Below, piece by piece: positions 44,384 to 55,382 of a DNA stretch of 64,000 bases. Position 1 is the first letter of the stretch; each line of letters begins with the position of its first letter. The notes below the pieces were generated by a model that was not told the origin of the DNA, did not search any database, and saw only the letters and a program-made list of their open reading frames with translations. Position numbers and translations under genes: made by a program. Source of the DNA: Pogonophryne albipinna (Eukaryota; Chordata; Actinopteri; Perciformes; Artedidraconidae). Location of the stretch: positions 1-64,000 of the forward strand of contig JAPTMU010000402.1 of NCBI GenBank assembly GCA_028583405.1, read 5' to 3'.

Positions 44384-45060
44384 TAATGGCGCATTTCCAT
44401 TGCAGGGCCTCGCTCGGCATAGTACAGTATAGTTAGGCCTTGTTAGGCCAGGCTCACTTTATGCTGCGTTTCCATTAAAGTTTAGTAACTGAGGCAGTAA
44501 CTATAGTAATGCAGTGTAGGCGGAGCCGTGACGTCACCTTCAATGTGAACCACAGAAAACCAACATCAGCTGTTAGCACTCAAGCTCACAGCTCCTCATA
44601 TCTGTTCATGAACTAGATAAAAGTTAAACAAGTACAAACCACAGACTGTCTGTGTCATGGCGAATACAGTCGCTGGTTTATTTATGTCTGTATAGGCCGT
44701 TGTTGTGAGTGTGGACGGTCGGAGCATATACTGCGTTAGCTTAGCCAAGCTCCATTCAGAAAACACACATTTAAAAAGGTTTCTAGCCTGCCGTCTTGTC
44801 TGCAGACTTTTATTGTGTAGACCAATCAATAACAACTCACGTGTTCCTTGATATGTTTATTAGAAGCAGCATATAGTTTGAGTTTGGGTCAAACTACAGT
44901 CCAGGCTCAGGCCTCATCACTACACACACTCTAAACCCGGATTTTATTGAAATAAAAATGTTAAGCTGTTATTAATAATGCCGTTCATGTTTTGTAAAAA
45001 GACTGTCATTACAAAAGCAAATTAGTTGTTTGCACTATTTAGCTGAAATGTGCATTGCAA
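44384..45060. mobile_element. possible hAT-like MITE (GCGCATTTCCATTG)
   Basis: GGCGCATTTCCATTGCAGGG, repeated loosely as CTGCGTTTCCATTAAAG 70 bp later, resembles the ends of a common fish non-autonomous element. Right end not found. Confidence 0.35.
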
Positions 45061-45064
45061 TAAT

Positions 45065-46225
45065 CCTAAACCCCGAGCCTGTTTTTCAGGTCTCAGGCTC
45101 GAAAATGACATTCCCAGAACAAATGACCATATCTTCCCTTCTAAAAAGGGTTAAACTAATAATCTTTTGTCTCAAAGCAAGGTTACATCTGTGAGTTGGA
45201 TGTAGAAGTGTCAGAATCAATATAGATATTTTTTATTTTAAAGTAAATTCAGATTGAACACAGTAAACAAATGAAAATTATTGTGTCCGTCCAAAAAAAA
45301 TAATGACTTATAGTGAAAACCACCCTTGAATGATGGGATGGTAGACTAAAAGCTTTAGGAATCCAAACTAAAACATATAATAAGTACCCTGTATCAATAT
45401 TGATGCAAAACAAGTGAAATTTGACCTTTTTAGAGAGATTTAGCACACAAAAAAACACTTCTGGGGTCATTTGGGTGGATTTTCCATATCTCTGGCCCCC
45501 CTTGCTCGATTTTGCTGATTGACATCTCTTTCTAACCGTCAGAGCCAATGGAATCGAGGGGAACTCCCACATACTCCTTATTTGGTAATGTGTGTGTGTG
45601 AGACTGACGCATAGCCAAAACTGGAAGCTGCGATAACTCTGGTGGCTACCATTAGCAGCTAACTTTTACTCTCCGATTTTTACATACAAATGGAATTATG
45701 GATTATAAATCATTTGTTCAACTCGACAGAAACATTATCAACCTATGGATTAACCGATTCAGCCACGTTTTTTCTCGTTTTAATGCCATTGAACACGTCT
45801 TTTGATCAGATTGACAGCTACGGTGAGACGATCTCCCGTAAAAGCTCCGTAAAGGTACGTGTTGTGATGTCTGTGTTTGCTTCCCCTGTCAAGAGTTCGG
45901 ATCACTCAGTGATGATACTATATACCTAAATAATCTGTGGAACCTCAGCTTTAATCAGATATCTTGTATGTGCAGCTACGATAAGTAATAAGGGTATCTT
46001 TATCTTGAGTTCTGTGCCAAAGTGCATTAGCATTTTTCGCTCGGGGGTAATTTAGATGCTTCTTATGAGACTTGTGTTTTGTTTTGGTAAAAATGGTTTG
46101 TATCGTCAATCAGCTGAGATTATTCCTGGTATAACACATTAATAGATTCTTAAATATTAAGATGCCCTGAGACACAGTGTCGTGAAAAAAAGCCCCTGAC
46201 GAGGGGGGCTTTGGGGATTAACAGG
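45065..46225. mobile_element. older TTAA element, relative of 20310-21479
   Basis: Collinear with 20310-21479 over its whole length (e.g. CAGAATCAATATAGAT, CCTGTATCAATATTGATGCA). Right end GGGGATTAACAGG followed by TTAA at 46226-46229; left end decayed (CCTAAACCCC). Confidence 0.7.
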
Positions 46226-46433
46226 TTAAGCAGAGATAACTCAGTGTGTTACGTTTCTGCAAGGGAGGGGAGGGGCTGCAGCTGCACTGCATGCAGTCAG
46301 AGGTGAAGACCGAGGAGCCCGCTAATTATGGCTGCTGCGTCTGGTCCGACCGAATTTTGAGAAGAACTTTACGTGGAATGGTGAGTTTGAAAACATCTAT
46401 ATCTATCTTTAGATATCTTTCTGTCAAAAATGT
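46226..46433. other. unassigned; weak exon-like stretch
   Basis: A short frame with SEVKTEEPANYG precedes GGAATG-GTGAGT. It resembles the start of some zinc-finger genes but is too little to call. Confidence 0.25.
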
Positions 46434-46898
46434 ATTAGCTAAAAGACCTGCTCACAGCAAGTTAGCTAATGTTACTTAACGGCTGATCATATGGTAACAA
46501 AACCCATTTAAAATGGCTTTTCATAAGGTTGCATATGAGTGATTCGTCACATTTATAACAGTAACTTAGCAAAATGTTCAAAAGAGCATGTCATTAAGGG
46601 GATATTTGCAGAGTTTAGCTAACGTTGTGCAGTTAACGTTGTACAGAGGTTAGTTAACGTTCTGCAGAGGCTTAGCTAAAAGACCTGCTCACAACAAGTT
46701 AGCTTAGTGCTAAAGCTGCACGTGGTTTAGCTAACGTTACTTAACGTCTGTTCATATGGTAACAAAACCGATTTAAAAAGGCTTTTCATGAGGTTGCATA
46801 TGAGTGATTTGTCACATTTATAACAGTAACTTAGCAAAATGTTCAAAAGAGCATGTCATTAAGGGGATATTAGCAGAGTTTAGCTAACGTTGTGCAGA
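46434..46898 (+). repeat. ~237-bp tandem duplication
   Basis: TAGCTAAAAGACCTGCTCAC ... AAGGGGATATT-GCAGAGTTTAGC appears at 46436 and again at 46673, the second with a short insertion. Confidence 0.85.
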
Positions 46899-47066
46899 GG
46901 TTAGTTAACGTTGTGCAGAGGTTAGTTAACGTTGTACAGAGGTTAGTTAACGTTTTGCAGAGGTTAGTTAACGTTGTGCAGAGGTTAGTTAACGTTGTAC
47001 AGAGGTTAGTTAACGTTTTGCAGTGGTTAGTTAATGTTGTACAGTGGTTAGTTAACGTTGTGCAGT
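46870..47066 (+). repeat. 21-bp minisatellite
   Basis: About nine units of TTGTGCAGAGGTTAGTTAACG. Because 21 is a multiple of 3 it stays open as a repeating 7-residue frame, which I do not regard as a gene. Confidence 0.93.
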
Positions 47067-47129
47067 GGAGTTAATGTATTTTTTTCGTTTTCTTTTCTAG
47101 TTATCATTTGGTAATAAACTGTAAACCGT

Positions 47130-47910
47130 GATCGTTTTTCTCGCGTCCAGGAGAGAAGCTTAAAAGGAGACTAAATGGAGTCTCTGAGATGGGGTCAAAT
47201 TGGTACTTTAATTAAAAATAAAGGCGCGGTTATGTTACAAACAGAATATTTGTTCGACAGAAAGAGCAGCTCTGTCTCTGGGATCTCGCAGGTGAAGAAA
47301 GAGACCGACTCCTCAGGTCCCGCTGTTTATATATCCTCTGCTGGCTCCTCCCAGCGGGCCGGCGCGCCACGTCTTAATGTCCGTTGTTTCGCATATCAGA
47401 GGATTCAGACATTGTACATTCAATATATATCTAAACACGGCTTTTCTCTTCCTTAACTCTTTCATGACTTTTCATTTAACACATTCTAAACGCTGTAATC
47501 AATACTCCAAAAAATACAGGAAATACTTCACAGCTGGGGTTTCTGGTCGTTCCGGAAGTTGTCACATGCTACTCACATCTGTAAACAACAACGTACTCAA
47601 ATAAACTGTACCTTTATTTAATATTCAACAACAATAATAATAATATCTCGACGTCTGAAGTTGTAGTGTTGAAATCAGTAGGTTTCGGTGTGCAACATCA
47701 TATCATATCGCTGCTAAATTCACCTCTATAGTAAATGATATATTAGCCTCATGCTAAATGCTAACCGGAGATGAAGGATTTTCAGAATAAAAGCTTAACA
47801 ACTGGTTGTGCACAGGAACTTCTGGTTTTTCAGTATAAAACAGCTTTTAAACTGACGGTATGTTTTATGGTTCATTATGTTATCAAAACATTGATTTTAA
47901 TTTCTAACAG
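47130..47910 (-). mobile_element. probable retroviral LTR
   Basis: On the minus strand a purine tract (GTAAGGAGGGA) is followed by TGTTAGAAATT..., a TATA box (GAGGATATATAAACAGC) and an ATTAAA-type poly(A) signal ~120 bp later. This is the U3-R order of an LTR lying downstream of the env-like remnant. The distal end and target duplication are not fixed. Confidence 0.45.
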
Positions 47911-48539
47911 TCCCTCCTTACACACCTAAAAGGTGTGTATAATACTGAAATCAATGAGTTCTTCATCTGAACTCTACATAGTACATAACTCATATCAAAA
48001 ATATACAATAAAAATGGAATGTTTCGAATAGCCTCAACTTTACAAAAATACTTTGACTGTGTTCAAACATAAAAGCTTTCCCTTGTGCATAACTTCTAGT
48101 GTTAACATTCAATATGGTTCTTCAAAATAGCAGCAATGGCTTGGTATCAGAACATTTCTTCCTCCCTCCTTTCACAGAAACCGTTCTCATACCACGCTCA
48201 GTGTTAAGGCACTTGTTTTTACAAAGTGAAAAGAAACAACCCATTTTAAAATAGTAATGATTCTTAAATGCATGAAATCTATCATATAGAACAGTGAATA
48301 ATAAAAATGAAATAAACTATCTTGGAACAGTGTAATGTAATAATAAAAATAAAAATACACTATCTTGGAATAGTATAGAGTAATAATAAAAAATAAAAAT
48401 ACACTATCTTGGAATAGTATAAGTAAATTGAAAAATAAAAATACACTATCTTGGAATAGTATAAGTAAATTGAAATGGATTCACGCTATTTTAGCATTTT
48501 ATTTTGCTCACTTCTTCACATGATTTTATCATTTAGAGA

Positions 48540-49000
48540 ATCACATCGGCTGGCCATTCATTGAACAATCTCATCATTTTCATCAACATCTGTATATGGG
48601 GGTGGATCGTCCTGTTCTACTAGCATTTGTAACTGTCCTCATGAGAAATTTACCCTCCCTCCTTTCATACCATTTAAGGTATGAAAGTAATATGTTCTCT
48701 AGAAGAGGCCGTTGTGATCAATGGGTATTTTAGGACATGGAATTAATGCAACATCTAGGCCTCCCCTGGGCGCCCCTATGCTATCCTTGTACCCTGGAGC
48801 CTAAACTCCCCCTGGGACTGGTCTCTTAGCCCTACTGGCTTTGGGGTGTTTCGCCATGTTGTTTAAAAACATCATTGGCTGTGCTAGTGCACAGGTCCCA
48901 GCCCAATCCTGTGGCAAGACTGAGTACAAGGTTTTAGTTCCATGATACCACCAAACATCTACTCTGGGGTACGGCACTTTAGACAGTCATTTCTGGGAGA
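48540..49000 (-). pseudogene. endogenous retrovirus env-like remnant
   Basis: Minus-strand frames contain a WWYHG ... LPQDWAGTCALAQ stretch, similar to the conserved W-W-Y-x-G / L-P-x-x-W-x-G-x-C region of fish endogenous retrovirus Env surface/transmembrane proteins. About 300 bp further a DDPPPYTDVDEN-like tail precedes a stop. Several stops and frameshifts interrupt it. It is a decayed fragment, upstream (on its own strand) of the LTR at 47130-47910. Confidence 0.45.
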
Positions 49001-51236
49001 AGATTTTGGTCAATTACAACAGTTGTAGAATTTCATCACTTAAAAGTTCCTACTTGGTGGCTTTGGGTGGTCTCTTCTAATACAGTGATAAAGTCCCTGG
49101 AATGGTGTGAAAACTGATGTAATATCAATAACGCATTACACTAATTTATTTTCAATTCTGGTCTACTTAAATAAATATGCTGAGCCCTTTTAACAGTGTG
49201 TGGAACCTTGGGTGCCCGAGCATGTGATAATTACTCCCTCCTTTAACAAGGACTTTAAAAACAGAAGTCATTTAATTAATGGTTTGTAGTTCATTTCAGG
49301 AATTTTCACTCTTGGCAGATATGTTTCTCCTTTTAAATAACATCTCTAAATGTCAGGTCATCTGGCTAAATGGACGAGCATTAGGAGGTGGTGGCACTTG
49401 TCTTTTAAAACTCATACTCTGGTGCCGTGCGCTCCCTGTGAAGCTGCAAGTAAGATTTAAAACATCTGCAGGGTGGGTTGAGCGACCCCTTCTCCCTGAA
49501 CGATATTGGTTGTCGAAAATATGCACCATTAAAATGAGTGATCCAAGGCCCCGCATGTATTACTCCCAATTATACTAGTTTTTCAAAATTAAAATTTTCA
49601 ATCGCTCTTTGCCTAGTGTCTTTTTAAAACTACATCTAACAAATGTTGTTTCCACCTTAACAGTTCTCCTATGGTAATAACCATGCTAGATTGGAATACT
49701 TTCTTTGGCCTGGTTCTAGCTCTACCTTTAACATTTTCCATTCAAATAAAGATTTGCCTGCTATCTATATTGTAACAAATTAAATCTTCCCCAAATTCTC
49801 ACATGAATAAGAATCTCTATAAGAATAATTTGTTTATATGATGAAAAGATTGAATAATATGTTCTCCCCTCAATGTGTTTTTAGGATTATTTTTTTTAGA
49901 AGTGTGTTTATGTGTAAACTCACTCACTCCTGTGTTCCTTCTCTCCCCTCTGGTTGTCAAACCACGACCCCCTCACGTTCTGCTGGACCACGCAAACTCC
50001 TCTGGTTCCGTCCTCTGCTCCGTGCTGTCTTCTCCTCAGTCCATCCGCTCTTAGATCCTCCCGCTGTAACTCTTTTCAGTGGCCCAACTGCTTTGCATTT
50101 CATCTCCTCCTTTTCAGTCTCTATGCTGTTGCATGGAGGGCGTATTCCGCTCTCATGTCCCACACTCTGCTCTTGTGCCAAATCTCGTGGCTCAGGCTGG
50201 AACTTCATGTCCTGTACTGGGACCGATGAGAGTTTGCCTCTTTGTCAGCATGCTGGTTTGGTTCTGGATTCCTCAGGTGGAGATGGTTCTGGATGCCTCA
50301 GGTGGAGATGGTTCTGGATGCCTCAGGTGGAGATGGTTCTGGATGCCACAGGTGGAGATGGTTCTGGATGCCTCAGGTGGAGATGGTTCTGGATGGTTCA
50401 GCTCGGGTTCTCTGTCTTTTCGATGGAGGAGGAGGAGTCTCCTGTGGTGAGGTCATTTGTCTGAAGATGGGGTCGTAGCGTTCTGACAGGCAGAGAGAGA
50501 GAGATCTCGGGACGCATTACCTATAGCTAATTCTAACACACTGAGGTTAAATATATCCAATCCTTTCCACGCTATTTTCCTAATCTTACTATCTGTCTTA
50601 GATGTTAAATGTCATCTAAACCCAATTAATGTCTACTAATGGTTGTGCCATATCCCTAAACATTGTTTCCACCAACTGTAACATGGCTACTCCAAATAAC
50701 TCTTTCAGGAAACCATTTTCTTCTATAAATTAAAAATACCTACATGTTTCAAGCACCACATATTAATACTAATATTAAACTATTGGAAAGCACGGAAAAT
50801 GTGTGTGCATTAAGATTAACCATTAAGATGACATAAGCATGAAGTCATGAACACTACCCAGACATTAGTTGTCTAACTTGAACCTCTTGGTTTTTAGAAT
50901 ATTAAACTTGTTTCGCCAAATTCAGATGATAAATACAACTGTTAAGCTTGTAAAGGCACAATTACAAGCTGCAATTTAACGTCACAGCAGGCATAACAAC
51001 AGCCGGTGTTTCTTGTGAGTGTTTCCCCGGGAAACAAACACAATACACACAAGCGCGTCACAGATTATTTCGCACTATTTGAAATCATGTACGCAGCTCG
51101 CGACCTATGCTCGCGACGTACTGTAACTAGGAGTCTATTGGACGGTATCAGTACTACAAGTAAAACAAATACAAATATTTGGCCATTTGCCCATCCCTGC
51201 TCTATGATAGGAAAGGAGCTTTGAAACTTATTGTAT
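49001..51236. other. unassigned, probably decayed retroviral sequence
   Basis: Recurrent AAGGAGGGAG purine tracts (minus strand; e.g. 49231-49241) fit old retroviral sequence, but no gag or pol motif could be read. The 25-bp minisatellite at 50257 lies here. Confidence 0.3.
50257..50396 (+). repeat. 25-bp minisatellite
   Basis: Five copies of GGTTCTGGATGCCTCAGGTG + GAGAT. Open in several frames; no gene inferred. Confidence 0.92.
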
Positions 51237-51360
51237 AACCTCCTTTAGCCTAGGAAACACTGGACCTTCCTTTACGAAAGGAAAGGAGAAAATGCTGCCC
51301 CATAATACCTTGTAGCTGCAACATTTACCGTGACACAACATTCGGCCGTTCAGTGATACA
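51237..51360. repeat. dispersed repeat, copy 1 of 2
   Basis: ACCTCCTTTAGCCTAGGAAA ... GGAGAAAATGCTGCCCCA matches 56714-56850. Confidence 0.75.
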
Positions 51361-52146
51361 ACTGATCGTGAACGCGAAATTAGTTTCATGAAAGCAGATA
51401 TAATCTGTGTCTCCCCCCCTGTTTTATCACAGTTGCTTTACTAAGATCTAAATGACAAAACACAGGAATAGTTCATCAAATAGGATAAAAACAACCCAAC
51501 AGTTAGAAATAACCCACAGATAAAATGATGATGATTGCCCCAGTTTAACACTTTACTTACTGTCCAATGATTGTATTTTGCTAAAGATTAGTGCCATGTG
51601 GACAAAAAAGAACCTTGCTGTTTAGCCTGCTGCAACGAGACAACTGTCTGCCATGAGTACATAGCTAAAATAAAAAATGAAACTTTGTATCTCACTTACT
51701 GCTTGGGGCTTGAGATAACACTAAGAGAAAATCAATATTTTTACTTAGTCAGGGCTAGAAAGAAAATCTCATTTTGTTGCAAGAAACTCACTCAAAACCA
51801 ATTTGAGTTATGTCTGCATATTTGTGATTTTCCTTACTTTACTTTTGAAAAGAGTACAACTTTCCGAGGAGTCTCCGAAGGCTTGCGACAATGGGAATTA
51901 TTCTTAATATTATGTTGAATTACTTTTGAAATGCTTGGATGGTTAGTTTATTTTTGAAAAGAGTGCAACCTTCTAAGCAGTTTCCGAGCGGAATGCGGCA
52001 TTTCCTAGCAACAGTGTGATGTTAGTTTCTCATTGTTTATTTTTCTTTGAATTCTCTTTAAAAATAACGACTTGAAAGAAGGATTAAAAAGCGGTTGTTA
52101 CCAAAAAAAAAGGCAGAAAATATAAAAGAAGGAGAAAAATATAGCT
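51361..52146 (+). promoter_or_regulatory. upstream region of second coiled-coil gene
   Basis: A GAAAAGAGT-CAAC-TTC-GAG-AGT block occurs twice (51846 and 51957). CCTAGCAAC at ~52004 resembles an RFX half-site, a feature of ciliary gene promoters. A 106-codon Cys-rich frame at 51598-51918 has no known domain. Confidence 0.3.
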
Positions 52147-52229
52147 ATGGCGGATAGAATCAGTTCTGAGGAGAGACAGAATATGCTTTTGCGGAAACAA
52201 GATAAATATATGGAGGAAGAGTTGAAGAG
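52147..52229 (+). CDS. candidate first exon of coiled-coil gene
   Basis: ATG GCG GAT ... encodes MADRISSEERQNMLLRKQDK then YMEEELK, all charged helix, and ends in a GTAAGA donor with two bases of the next codon (phase 2). The next visible exon (54995) starts in phase 0, so the two cannot be joined directly. A missing intermediate exon of 3n+1 bases is required, or the exons belong to different transcripts. Confidence 0.5.
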
Positions 52230-52255
52230 GTAAGACTGAGTTAGCTTAATCTTAT

Positions 52256-52654
52256 TGTTGCGACCTGGCTCAAAAGGCCACAACAAAAAGGAGACACAAC
52301 ATATCAACGGGTAGGTAATGGTGTTTAAGACAAACAAGTCAAAACCAGTAAAGTATGAGGTGTGGAAGTCAGTGGTATCAGTAATGTAAATGCAGGGTGA
52401 GGATTGTATGGACATGTATGTGTGTGAGAGTGTTGAAGTGCACAAAGTAAAGCAACTGAATAAACTCCTATCATACTCAACAAAACCGGTGTGCCTGCAG
52501 GGAGAAGCAGAGAGAGCACAGAGAGGAGCAGAGAGGCATTAAATAGCTGCAGGACACCAGACCCAGGTGCCCTGAGTTACTGCAATCACCAATCACCACA
52601 GCACAGACAGGACAGCCACCTCCTCTCTACTGATGAACCCACAGGGGCATCACA
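52256..52654 (-). mobile_element. 399-bp LTR of Gypsy-like element
   Basis: On the minus strand it runs TGTGATGCCCCTGTGG ... GAGCCAGGTCGCAACA (TG...CA), preceded by a purine tract AAGGGGGGGGC at 52655-52665. It is thus the 3' LTR of the element encoding 52627-53880. The 5' LTR is absent. Confidence 0.75.
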
Positions 52655-53880
52655 GCCCCCCCCTTAAGACGGGGCCCCAAAGGGATCCACGACAACCCAA
52701 TATCCTCCTTCTTAACTCCAGCTTTTTCAATTTCCTTCTTAGGACTGGAGGACGCTCCTCCTCCGCCGCTGTCCCACTCCTCCTTGGGTTGGCTGGCGTT
52801 GAGCCACAGCATGTAGGCGCTCATCGGCCTCTTGGGCGCGCCGACCTCCTTCGGCCTCCTCTTGTTCGGCCTCCTCTTCTTCGCTTTGCAGGGTTTCCTC
52901 TCTTTCTTCTCCTTCTTCTTCTTTGTCTCGATCTCAAGGTCAAAGGACCGTGCTGGACCACATTTTCCAGACTCCGAAACAGGTAGGTCAGTCGACATCC
53001 TACGGCTCTGCGCACGCGTAACAGTATAAACTGGAGACACACTTGGAAATTGCAAACCGCTCTCATCTGGCTCTACAGATGCCAACGGCCTGGAAACCAC
53101 CACAGGCGGTGGCACACCCGCCCACACAGCACTACCAGCTAGATCGTTGCCCAAAATCATCTGTACCCCATCAAGTGGCAACGCGGGACGCACGCCGATA
53201 GACACAACTCCCCGTACCAGCTCACAATCCAGCACTACTGTATGACGTTGCACAGGAATCAAGCCCATCTCCATGCCCCTCATCAGCACAAAATCCCCTG
53301 TTTCTGTCTCTGACGAAAAAGGCAACACTGACTCAACAATAAATGAGTATCTAGCTGCTGTGTCACGCAACACCTTAATCGGAACATACTTGTCACTACC
53401 GACCATCGATACAACGGCTTCCGTTATGAACGGCTCAAAAACAGAACCCACCTCCAAGTCGGCACAAACCAGCTTCTTAACAGGCACCATGCCCGATCTT
53501 ACACCCTGCGGCTTTTTAACCAAAACGGCAGAACAACACATGGCTGGAGCATGTGATGAAGAACGAGGCTTCCCCTCAGGTTCCAGCAACGGACACCGCT
53601 CCTTCCAATGACCCTCTTCTCGGCAATAATGACATTGGCCCACTCTGGCGCCCTCGGATCGCCCTGGACCTGCAAATCTACGGGAGGAGCCTGGTGAGAA
53701 CTTTGCACCACCGCGGGAATAGCCACCATCTTCTCCACGTCTCCAATCACCCCTAGACCACTTCTCTGTAAAACTGTCCTTATGTGTCAACACAAAATCA
53801 TCTGCTAATTCAGCAGCTCTGAGCGCGGTGGAAGGTTTCTGCTCATTTACATAAGTGGCCACACGCTGAGGGATAACATC
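52627..53880 (-). pseudogene. SCAN/gag-protease ORF fused to SSRP1-like segment
   Basis: A ~415-codon open frame without its native start. Order (numbering from the V codon at 53862): end of a SCAN-type gag domain (YVNEQKPSTALRAAELADDF VLTHK); Arg/Gly linker; CCHC zinc knuckle C77-x2-C80-x4-H85-x4-C90; aspartic-protease-like region with DTAA (167-170, usual motif DTGA/DSGA) and MILGNDLAG (235-243). Instead of reverse transcriptase, residues ~314-388 (52699-52923) read KKKKEKKERK ... GAPKRPMSAYMLWLNASQ ... KEEWDSGGGGASSSPKKE, matching the HMG-box and tail of the FACT subunit SSRP1 with most of the HMG box deleted. The last ~20 residues overlap the purine tract and LTR. It resembles a Gmr1-type Ty3/Gypsy element that captured host mRNA sequence. 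The altered protease motif and missing pol make it non-autonomous; the open frame through the junction is notable. Confidence 0.7.
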
Positions 53881-53884
53881 TGAA

Positions 53885-54208
53885 TAATGACTCTATATAA
53901 TCATATAAGAATAAAACACGGATATCTCTTTTTCTCCCCCTCTTCTGACAGCCCAGCAGCCGATCTCAAAGCACGCTTCCCTCTCCTGCAGGGGGGCGTG
54001 GTCAGCTGCAGTTCATTTGCATTAAAGCTACGTCACAGAATCAGCCCCTGCAAAAACAGGGCTGGAAAGAGCAAATAGATGCAAAATGAGGCATGGCTAA
54101 AATGCAGGATCTGTTTGGTATTTTGAAAAAAAAACTATATTTATATACTTTATATAGGTATGGCCCTAAAATATATTGTTCAATATAGCATGATAGGTCC
54201 ACTTTAAT
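53885..54208. mobile_element. MITE-like repeat ending ATGATAGGTCCACTTTAA
   Basis: Its right end is a widespread fish repeat terminus and its left part resembles 18840-18990 and 28150-28260. It appears to cut off the 5' side of the gag frame. Confidence 0.5.
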
Positions 54209-54626
54209 ATCTCTGGCTAGCTATAGCTACTTGCTAACGGTGTAGCTTACCCCCCCAATTCAAAGTAACGTCAGCCTAGCTGTAATTTATGCTTTGCTTA
54301 CATGTTCGCATATCTTGGAAGTTTACTGACATTTACATCTTGTTTACCTGGCTCAAGTGGTGGCTCTGGGGTTGTTGTGTGAGCCACCACTTGAGAATGT
54401 TCGTCTTTTTTAAGAAAAAATGTTCTTATGTCCATCTTCAAAAACTCTGAGTCCGACTGACATTGTCACAGCTCACAGGATAGGTACCTTTCAGCCGATA
54501 AGACAGATGTTTAATTCCATTCAACTCGCTGGTTGGTCTGGTGTCTTGCCTCTGTTGCATTCACTGAACACGGGAAATTACAATTCTGCCGTCCTCTCTA
54601 GTGTCATGGTAAAGCACGGTTGATGT
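54209..54626. other. unassigned intronic sequence
   Basis: No exon with matching phase could be found here to bridge 52229 and 54995. Confidence 0.4.
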
Positions 54627-54860
54627 TGTAGTGCAGAGAGAAGGGAGTCAGAGGCGATGCATCGAAGGTGCAAAGTTGGCTTTATTGAGCAGCAGAAAAG
54701 CACATGTTGCCGTCTTGAAGCCCGGGAAGCAAGGAGGAAGAAGCAAGGAGGGCACACAATAAGTACAGTCAACAACATATATGTCCGTGCGGAAACAATA
54801 CCCCCAACCTGTAGTTCCATGGAGTGAATTATGTTAATTAGTTAATTAGTGATCACTACA
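54627..54860 (-). mobile_element. solo LTR, 234 bp
   Basis: TGTAGTG ... CACTACA ends, with ATGT on both sides (54623-54626 and 54861-54864). On the minus strand AATAAAGCC lies mid-element. No internal region. Confidence 0.65.
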
Positions 54861-54994
54861 ATGTATTATATTATTGAGGGAGAATTGTCCGGGGCCACAG
54901 AAAAAACATTCGGGGCTTTCCAGGCCAAGCACCTCTTTTTACCTTGTCCTCCTTTTTCAAATCGAATAACAATTTATCAACATAATCTATTCAG

Positions 54995-55098
54995 GAGGAG
55001 GTGGAGCCGCTGATGAAGATGTGCCAGTCGCTGAAGGTGGAGCTGAAGCAATTTAGCACAGCCAGCGAGAGCTTTCTGGCTGAGGAAAAGCTTCTCAG
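54995..55098 (+). CDS. coiled-coil gene, internal exon
   Basis: Acceptor TCTATTCAG, donor AG-GTGAAAG. Phase 0 in, phase 2 out. Encodes EEVEPLMKMCQSLKVELKQF then STASESFLAEEKLL, a helical coiled-coil segment. Joins in frame to the exon at 55235. Family not recognised. Confidence 0.65.
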
Positions 55099-55234
55099 GT
55101 GAAAGTTTACTCTTTTTCTACTTTAAACCCTAAGATTCCCTTGTATTGTCATGTAAGATCTGGGTTATGCAAACATCTTCAACATTTAAAATAAAAAGTC
55201 CCATTTTAGCTCACATCCCTGCCTTCATTAATAG

Positions 55235-55373
55235 ATGTAATCAGACATCGAATCAGCAGGAAACAGAAGACCCAGAACAACTGAGGGCCGAAATACTGGG
55301 GGCCAGCAGGCGGAGGAGGAGGCTGGAGGGCATCAGCCAGGAGGCGATCATTGTTCTCAGGCAGATTATGAAG
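55235..55373 (+). CDS. coiled-coil gene, next exon
   Basis: Acceptor CATTAATAG, phase 2 in. Encodes CNQTSNQQETEDPEQLRAEI then LGASRRRRRLEGISQEAIIV LRQIMK, phase 0 out at GTACAGTAC. A hAT element begins only nine bases after the splice junction. No later exon could be found in the window; the rest may lie beyond the transposons or be lost. Confidence 0.65.
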
Positions 55374-55382
55374 GTACAGTAC

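Noticed and set aside
46892..47074. MQRLVNV repeat frame
   Set aside because: Product of the 21-bp minisatellite; no start context or domain.
49838..50478. Long plus-strand frames up to 208 codons
   Set aside because: Three overlapping frames stay open because of the 25-bp minisatellite; no domain and biased composition.
51598..51918. 106-codon Cys-rich frame upstream of the 52147 exon
   Set aside because: No recognisable family, no splice or promoter support; could be chance.
52633..52986. Plus-strand frames opposite the gag-protease ORF
   Set aside because: Antisense shadows of the real frame; Leu/Phe-rich mirror of the lysine-rich region.
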